The notes below the pieces were generated by a model. The model was not told the origin of the DNA and did no database searches. It saw only the letters and a list, made by a program, of their open reading frames with translations. From Ophiostoma sp. CBS 140.51 (lineage: Eukaryota > Ascomycota > Sordariomycetes > Ophiostomatales > Ophiostomataceae), in assembly GCA_029298735.1 (NCBI GenBank), contig JANSLP010000109.1:28827-92826 (forward strand): a stretch of DNA of 64,000 bases, in the 5' to 3' direction. Shown piece by piece: positions 58,731 through 64,000 of this stretch. Position numbers and translations under genes: made by a program. Numbering within the stretch: the stretch's first letter is position 1; every line of letters begins with the position of its first letter.

Positions 58731-59653
58731 ATGGCCGTCACTGCAGACCAGGTTGCCTTCTTTGAGAAGAATGGCTACGTCATCGTTCGCGATTTTTTGA
58801 CGCCCGATCAGGTCACCGACTTGCAGCGTTGGGCCCAAGAGGTGCACGACTGGAAGCCCACGCCGACGTCCGAGTTTATGCCCTATGAGGAAGTCAACGC
58901 CAAGGGCGAAACCGTGCTGTGCCGCACAGAAAACTTTGCCGACTGCCACAAGGGTTTCGACGAGCTGCTGCGCGGTGCCAAGCTCAATGATCTTTTGCAG
59001 GGGCTGTCGGGCGAGCCCATGCACCTCTTTAAAGAGAAGATCAACTACAAGCTGGCAGGGAGTGGTAGGTCTCATCACGCGCTCTACTTAATTTTATTTT
59101 CGTCGCTAACTGACAGGCGGCTTCGCTCCTCATATTGATGCGGTGGCGTACACGCACATCAAACGCGTCAAGCACTTGACCATCTTGCTAAGCGTGGACC
59201 CGTCCAACCTCAAGAATGGCGGCCTCGAGGTCGTCGACGGCAGCCACAAGATGGATGTGCCCCTCAACCCGACGACCAACTGCATCGAGTCGAGCTGGGT
59301 CGACTCTCAGAGATGGACGCCGGTCGAGTTGGAGGCGGGTAAGTCCAGCCTCTCCCAGAACTATCCATACCGAGTCCCGCTAACTTACGACAGGCCAACT
59401 CCTCGTCTTCACGTCCTATGTGGCCCACCGCAGTGGTGCCAACACGAGCACATCCGACAGAAAGGCCATCTATGCCACATACAACCGTGCGTGTGAAGGT
59501 GATTTGCGCAAGGGCTACTATGAGCACAGAAACAAGGAGTGGCCGGCAACGCACATGCGCAAAGAGGGCGAGTCCTATGCGGCGGGTGCTCTTACATACG
59601 GCTTTGGCTCGCCAATGCTCAGTGTTGACCAAGGGAAGCAAGTTGTTTTCTAG
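58731..59653 (+). CDS. PhyH-family Fe(II)/2-oxoglutarate dioxygenase (PhnY/TmpA-like role)
   Basis: Three exons (58731-59064, 59117-59338, 59394-59653) with introns of 52 and 55 nt encode 271 residues. All splice sites are canonical. The phytanoyl-CoA dioxygenase fold is clear: an N-terminal VAFFEKNGYVIVRDFL, the metal-binding H117-x-D119 (GFAPHIDAVAY, created by splicing), H197 in VAHRSGANTS, and R208 eleven residues later for 2-oxoglutarate, the spacing known in human PHYH. VVDGSH in the core is also typical. The bacterial phosphonate hydroxylases PhnY and TmpA belong to this family and work with a PhnZ-type partner. Such a partner gene lies 680 bp downstream on the same strand, so hydroxylation of a phosphonate at carbon 1 is the likeliest role, inferred from context. 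Confidence 0.88.
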
Positions 59654-60332
59654 AGAAGGTGAATGGATATTTCTTAGTTTGTTGTATAGATTAAAAGAAG
59701 TTATTCTACAATATTTTATCACAGCCGATAGTACACGTGCCTATGTCATGTCTGGTGCGGTGTGTAATGCCCCAAATACAGTATCTGTGACCGGTGCGCC
59801 CTTGCGGACAATATGATTTATATGTGAGGTCAAGAGAGCGAACCATGAAAAGAGAGAAAAAGAGAGAGAGAAAGAAAGGGAAAAAGAGAGAGGAAAAGAG
59901 AGAGAAAAAGAGAGAAAAGAAACTTGTCGGAGAATGAAAATCAAATGCGTTCAGCTTCATTGGGGGGAAGCACTGGGAATCTCAAAATAGCGCTTGGCTG
60001 TAGCGACTCCGCTTTAAGCGAATAAGCGACGAAGAAAACAACCGTTGGAATCTCGGGCGCCGATCTATCTCGTAGCACGGAGCATAGATTTGGAGCACAA
60101 GCTATTTAAGACCTTTTTTGGGTTTCCGGTTCTGACCTGTCGGTCACGTAGAATCTATATATCACAATCTATCATTACCACCTAACAACAAGAAGATACG
60201 GCTTCCCTCCATACAACATACAATACCCCCGGCGCGTAACCACTCTCGAAATAACCCTCGATTCTTTTCCAATCTCTCCTCGACTCCAATCCTTACCTCT
60301 TTCTCCAAAACCACATTCAGACTACCACTGCA
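59654..60332. promoter_or_regulatory. Gap between dioxygenase and HD oxygenase, with motif cluster
   Basis: The left part contains the dioxygenase 3' flank, a CACGTG at 59734-59739 and a purine-only tract (59844-59932, AAAGAGAGA units). At 59988-60032 four AGCG cores occur within 45 bp, including TAGCGAC (60001-60007), CGCTTTAAGCG (60010-60020) and AAGCGACGA (60024-60032). A TATATAT at 60156-60162 precedes the HD gene, followed by a C/A-rich leader. Confidence 0.5.
59844..59932. repeat. Purine-only low-complexity tract
   Basis: About 90 bases of AAAGAGAGA-type units with no pyrimidines over most of the length, in the presumed 3' flank of the dioxygenase gene. Confidence 0.8.
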
Positions 60333-60986
60333 ATGGAGCTTCCAACAGAACGCACACCAGAGTCGGTTGTTGAGTACATCATCTCCGTCATGACAGCCTC
60401 GGAAACAACTCCATACATTGGCGAGCCTATCTCCCAGCTCCAGCACTCGCTCCAATGTGCCGCTCAAGCCGCCGATGCAGTCCCAGCCGTCGACGAGGCC
60501 ACACAAGTTGCCGCCTTGCTGCACGATATCGGCCAGTTTGCGCCAGCCAGGGACATTCGTGCTTTGGTCTCTAAGAGCGGACAGCAGGCCGAAATCCAAA
60601 ACCTCGGCGGCCAGCCGGCCAGCCAGAGTGTCGGCCGGGTCGGCCACGAGACGCTCGGTGCTCAGTTTGTGCTGGCCCTCGGCTTCTCGTCCAAAGTGGC
60701 CCGCCTTGTCGAGTCACATGTCGCGGCCAAACGGTACCTGTGTGCCGTCGACACGAGCTACATGGACCGGCTCTCGGACGCGAGCAAACGGAGCTTGATG
60801 TACCAGGGCGGCCCAATGTCAGACGACGAAAGGGACGCCTTCGGGGCGGAGGCATGGTGCCAGGAAATGTGCCAGCTGCGGAAGTGGGACGACGAGGCCA
60901 AGGTCGAGAACCTTGTGGTCAGAGACATTGAGAGCTGGCGGCCAGCATTGTTGCGGCAGTTGCGGGAAAACGTTGGGGACAATTAA
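60333..60986 (+). CDS. HD-domain mixed-valent diiron oxygenase, PhnZ/TmpB-like
   Basis: This is a single exon of 217 residues. The protein resembles bacterial PhnZ along its whole length: YIGEPISQLQHSLQCA, AALLHDIG, VGHETLGAQFVLALGFS, ESHVAAKRYL, LSDASKRSLMYQGGPM and RKWDDEAKVENL. PhnZ-type enzymes use a two-iron centre and O2 to split the C-P bond of 1-hydroxyphosphonates, giving phosphate and glycine or glycine betaine. Predicted iron ligands are H38, H64, D65, H105, H129 and D186; Y28, E31 and K133 match the PhnZ active-site Tyr, Glu and Lys. The spacings Y-E-H and H-H-K-D equal those I recall for PhnZ. About 19 extra residues (around 72-98) separate the HD motif from H105. It lies in one cluster with the PhyH dioxygenase, permease and regulator. 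Confidence 0.9.
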   Translation: MELPTERTPESVVEYIISVMTASETTPYIGEPISQLQHSLQCAAQAADAVPAVDEATQVAALLHDIGQFAPARDIRALVSKSGQQAEIQNLGGQPASQSVGRVGHETLGAQFVLALGFSSKVARLVESHVAAKRYLCAVDTSYMDRLSDASKRSLMYQGGPMSDDERDAFGAEAWCQEMCQLRKWDDEAKVENLVVRDIESWRPALLRQLRENVGDN

Positions 60987-61775
60987 AGCGTTCGGCCTCA
61001 ATACAGCAATTACGAGTATAATCATTAATATTCACGCATTCGACGAAAGAACCGCGACACACAACGTATATGCAAAATTGTGTGCCCATGAGGCGAAACA
61101 AAATTACAAAGAGCGTATTCTTGTTCGTTCACGGTCCGGAGAACGTCGTTCATAGCATGCGTGCCACATTCTACTCCGTACATTGCTGTCATATCATTTA
61201 CTTTGAATATTACTCAACTTCTTTCAGCCTGAAAACCAGTTGCGTGCGTCCAGATCGTATCAAGCTCACACACGTGCTCCAGTATTTAGCATATCTGGGT
61301 AGATGTTGACATCTAAATTGGAAAGGGGATATCTCGTTACCCACGCTCTGGGTTGCTCGCTTATTCTCCACTTTTATGTGTTGAACTGCTCGGTAAAAGA
61401 AAAGGATCAAAATGCGGCTTCTTCACACAATGAGGCGCTAAAAAGCTTGTCCCGTCCACTGTCACCGTTGAAGTGCAGCGAACTGCCGACGAATTGACCA
61501 ATGTAAGCCATCCTTTTAGACACGCGCTTGTTGATAACGAAAAGAACGACTTCCAACACCAGTTCAATATCCGTCTCGCCAAGGTTTTACCCCACGCTGC
61601 TAATATTCATTCCCAGATCATTTTGAAATCAAGTCGAAGCAAGCTCGCTTCGACGTCTCTTGACGATGCCTTGCCGACATTGAAGATATAACTGTTGCTA
61701 CGTCATCCCAAATTTTCTAGCGAGCTCTTCTCAACTGTGTCCGTCCTTGCACAAGCTCAAACTCCGCGGGGCAGT
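60987..61775. promoter_or_regulatory. Promoter region of the Zn2Cys6 regulator gene
   Basis: This 789-bp gap holds the 3' flank of the HD gene, a TACGGAGTA copy on the minus strand (61172-61180), a CACGTG at 61271-61276 and a perfect inverted repeat at 61633-61654. No separate gene is supported. The region from 61440 is rich in short frames but has no domain content. Confidence 0.5.
61633..61654. promoter_or_regulatory. Inverted repeat before the regulator gene
   Basis: GTCGAAGC and GCTTCGAC are perfect 8-bp arms around a 6-bp centre, 122 bp before the regulator's start codon. Read on the minus strand the centre and right arm contain AAGCGAGC, which also occurs in the dioxygenase promoter. 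It could be an autoregulatory site or form a hairpin in the leader. Confidence 0.4.
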
Positions 61776-63611
61776 ATGCCCTCCACACACCAGAGATATT
61801 TTAGCCGAGTGCGCAGTGGGTGCTTGACTTGTCGATCGCGCAAGGTCAAGTGCGACGAAGCGAAGCCGATGTGTGGCAACTGTTTACGGTTGAAGCGGAG
61901 TTGCATCTACAAGGCCGCGAAAGAGACGTCGGGAACAACACAGCACCAACCACCGACCTCGCCATTGGTCCAAACACCGCAATCATCACACACACCACAC
62001 ACACCACATGCATTACACACGCCACGATATGGAGATGACGACTCGCCGGGAAGAGTGAGAAATGTGGAAAACGTGAACAACGTGGGCAGCACGAGGAACA
62101 CTGACCGGATCGACAACGTGCATGCTCATGTTCCCTGGCAATCTCCCTCTGCCCTCGTATCACACCCACACTCACATCCTCACAACTATAGCAGCAGCAG
62201 CAGTGTCGTCACATCCACACCTCGTCACGTGGACTCTGGAGATGCCTCTCTCGCCTTGATATCACGAGATATCGAGCTCACCGTCACAATCGACGTGCTG
62301 GCATTACGGACCGAGTCACCACACACAACCACCTTGTTCTTGGACCAAGTCGAGTGCCCTTGCATCACACCCTTTGATCCATGCAACTGGCAGCTGGCTA
62401 AACAACATATTGTGCACTTAGCACAGGGTCAGGGTCAGACACCGGCATCATCGCAGCCATGTCAGGCCATAGCAGCATGCATCACAGCCGTTTCGATGCT
62501 GTACAAGGCACACATCTATGCTCTCCCTCTATCGGGTGCCCAGTCCCTCTATCAAACTGCACGACGGCAGGTTGACGACCTCATCAACGATTACGGCAAG
62601 CCTTTCGGCCTTGTTTTAGTAGCCGTGTTTCTGCTGTGTTTGTTCGAATATATCCACGCCGGCGATATTGCGCCGCATTTGCATGAGCCAAGTCCAGTGT
62701 TTGTTCGAAGACTTGAGACATGGGCACAAGATGACGATCCATCCTCAAAGTCCGCATTGTCCATACGCACCGTCGCCTGGATGAAAATATTACAGGCCAG
62801 CACAACACGGGGGGGTGCTACCGGCCTTTTGTCAAAACGAGTCTTTCGTCTCTTGCCCAACCATAGCCAACAAGGTCCAATTTCGGATATTGAACCACTG
62901 ACGGGGCAGCAAGACGGAACCATAACCACATCATCTAACGACCTATCCAACCATGTCTACCAGCTCCTGAGCGGTCCCATCTTTGCCTTTTACTGCCGTC
63001 TCCAGGCCTTGTCGCGCGAGATTGCCAAACTGACACTCTACCACCGCTCGCGGACAACCAGCCGAGACCAACAGGAAGTGGTCGATCGCATGGCAGCCCT
63101 CAAAGAGGATCTCCACGCACTGTGGACCAGCCGCTCCGTGACACAGTGCCAGCCGGCCGACGAGCTCCATGCCCAGCTAGCACCCGCCATTGCCCAGCGG
63201 ATTGTTTCTCTCATTGCCATTTGCAACGCCGCCTACTATGCCGAACTGGTGGAAATGGGCCGCCAGCTGGGGGATCCGCTGTCGAGACTGCCTGACTCGC
63301 GGGACGCTCTGCACAAGATTAGGGAGACAGTGGACCGGGAGGTGCAGCGGGGGGCGGGTACTAGCCACACAAGTACAGTCAATCCCGGCTTCCTTCGGCC
63401 CCTTTTCTTGTATGCCATTGAAAGCACCGAGCCACACCAGACGCAATGGGCCGTTGACAGGATTGCCCAGATTGAGCCGCGCATCTACCGCGGCCAGTTC
63501 TTTTCCACCTTTGCCAAAGAACTGGCCGGGGCACAAATTGAAAAGAAAAGGCGGGTCACATCACGATACTTTTGCATTTGGTATTTTGGCGTGTCGCCGC
63601 CGTACATGTAG
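61776..63611 (+). CDS. Zn2Cys6 (fungal binuclear cluster) transcription factor
   Basis: This is a single exon of 611 residues from the first ATG; the frame is open further upstream but only with TTG starts. The DNA-binding motif is complete: C16-x2-C19-x6-C26-x6-C33-x2-C36-x6-C43 (CLTCRSRKVKCDEAKPMC, then GNCLRLKRSC). A low-complexity linker follows, with Thr/Pro/His and NV/NN repeats (residues 50-150), then a largely helical regulatory region of the fungal-specific transcription-factor type to the C terminus (for example MLYKAHIYALPLSGAQSLY near 240). Such regulators often control the cluster they sit in. It is the last gene of the group permease-dioxygenase-HD oxygenase-regulator, so it is the natural candidate to control them. 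Confidence 0.92.
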   Translation: MPSTHQRYFSRVRSGCLTCRSRKVKCDEAKPMCGNCLRLKRSCIYKAAKETSGTTQHQPPTSPLVQTPQSSHTPHTPHALHTPRYGDDDSPGRVRNVENVNNVGSTRNTDRIDNVHAHVPWQSPSALVSHPHSHPHNYSSSSSVVTSTPRHVDSGDASLALISRDIELTVTIDVLALRTESPHTTTLFLDQVECPCITPFDPCNWQLAKQHIVHLAQGQGQTPASSQPCQAIAACITAVSMLYKAHIYALPLSGAQSLYQTARRQVDDLINDYGKPFGLVLVAVFLLCLFEYIHAGDIAPHLHEPSPVFVRRLETWAQDDDPSSKSALSIRTVAWMKILQASTTRGGATGLLSKRVFRLLPNHSQQGPISDIEPLTGQQDGTITTSSNDLSNHVYQLLSGPIFAFYCRLQALSREIAKLTLYHRSRTTSRDQQEVVDRMAALKEDLHALWTSRSVTQCQPADELHAQLAPAIAQRIVSLIAICNAAYYAELVEMGRQLGDPLSRLPDSRDALHKIRETVDREVQRGAGTSHTSTVNPGFLRPLFLYAIESTEPHQTQWAVDRIAQIEPRIYRGQFFSTFAKELAGAQIEKKRRVTSRYFCIWYFGVSPPYM

Positions 63612-63905
63612 ACAACTTATGCAAGTTACTGTCTGTCTCTTTAACCTAGATAAAATATATAGTTATACTTTTATTGTTGTTAACGGTTTTCTAGTTCTTT
63701 CTTACCTCTTCCAGTGTCCTCAGTGTGCGACGAGTATATCACGTAAAACGTTTTACAACTATTCTCTTAACATAATCTTAATAACGATTATTATTATCGT
63801 GACTAGTTTAAACAAGAAAATAATAAGAGAAAACTCGCAAAGAAGAAAAGCATTAAAAGAGAACAAAAAAGAGAACAAAAAAGAGAACAAAAAAGAAAAC
63901 AAAAA
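63612..63905. other. AT-rich spacer between regulator gene and 5S copy 3
   Basis: This is an AT-rich 3' flank with no coding content. It ends in a tandem repeat (63859-63906) that forms the T-rich downstream side of the minus-strand 5S gene. Confidence 0.5.
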
Positions 63906-63906
63906 A
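63859..63906. repeat. 12-bp tandem repeat (GAGAACAAAAAA)
   Basis: Three perfect 12-bp units GAGAACAAAAAA and one GAAAACAAAAAA abut the 3' end of the 5S gene. On the minus strand they present successive T6 runs, a likely Pol III termination region. Confidence 0.88.
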
Positions 63907-64000
63907 CGTACAGCAGCGGGTATTCGCTGGTCGTCACCGACCCAACTACTAATCCGCCGATTATTGGTTTAACTAGGGGAGAGCGGACGGGATCCCGTGT
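63906..64000 (-). rRNA. 5S ribosomal RNA (copy 3, cut by window edge)
   Basis: These 95 bases match the 3' 95 nt of the two complete 5S genes exactly, on the minus strand. The 5' 24 nt lie beyond the window's right edge. T-runs follow directly on the minus strand. Confidence 0.95.

Noticed and set aside
63190..63972. Plus-strand frame of 260 codons at the right end
   Set aside because: It overlaps the Zn2Cys6 gene in another frame and then runs through AT-rich spacer, the 12-bp repeat and the 5S gene.
1..64000. Transposons, viral sequences, CRISPR arrays
   Set aside because: I looked for transposase, reverse transcriptase, integrase and capsid motifs, long terminal repeats and regularly spaced repeats and saw none.

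Overview
The window looks like a piece of a filamentous ascomycete (Pezizomycotina) chromosome, probably Sordariomycetes. The protein-coding genes are interrupted by short GT-AG introns of 48-137 nt, leaders are pyrimidine-rich, and 5S rRNA genes are scattered singly instead of sitting in the rDNA repeat. No transposase, reverse transcriptase, viral gene, CRISPR array or convincing tRNA was seen. I place 14 confident or likely protein genes, two further genes of unknown function, and three 5S rRNA genes (one cut by the window edge).

Left third (1-19,200), gene dense: a GA4-desaturase/CmcJ-like oxygenase gene (1558-2596), a tiny unknown ORF (3005-3223), pyroglutamyl-peptidase I (4218-5086), a proline-rich fungal protein (5889-6833), the INO80 subunit ARP8 (8086-11151), a delta-type phosphoinositide phospholipase C (11394-13874), a 5S rRNA gene (14718-14836), a four-helix membrane protein (15351-16233), and a probable Myb/homeodomain-like regulator (17032-19191).

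Middle (19,200-52,000), gene poor: an 18 kb stretch upstream of the putative regulator holds no gene I can support. Its base composition is strand-biased, and the bias flips near 26 kb. It is followed by a histidine-phosphatase gene of the TFIIIC tau55/TFC7 type with an 857 nt intron (37301-39657), a 1,570-residue PAS kinase (40710-45479), and another 6.5 kb without a gene.

Right part (52,000-64,000), gene dense: an F-box/LRR protein ending in a CaaX box (52013-54247), a paralogue of the four-helix membrane protein next to a second 5S gene (54562-56011), and then the most interesting region. Four adjacent genes form what looks like a complete organophosphonate catabolic cluster: a Git1-type major facilitator permease (56262-57869), a PhyH-family Fe(II)/2-oxoglutarate dioxygenase (58731-59653), an HD-domain oxygenase that keeps all the metal and active-site residues of bacterial PhnZ (60333-60986), and a Zn2Cys6 regulator (61776-63611). 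By analogy with bacterial PhnY/PhnZ or TmpA/TmpB, the permease would import the compound, the dioxygenase would hydroxylate carbon 1, and the HD enzyme would cleave the C-P bond to release phosphate. The promoters in this cluster share an AGCGAC-type motif, and each gap contains a CACGTG site of the kind bound by Pho4/NUC-1. A third 5S gene begins at the window's right edge.
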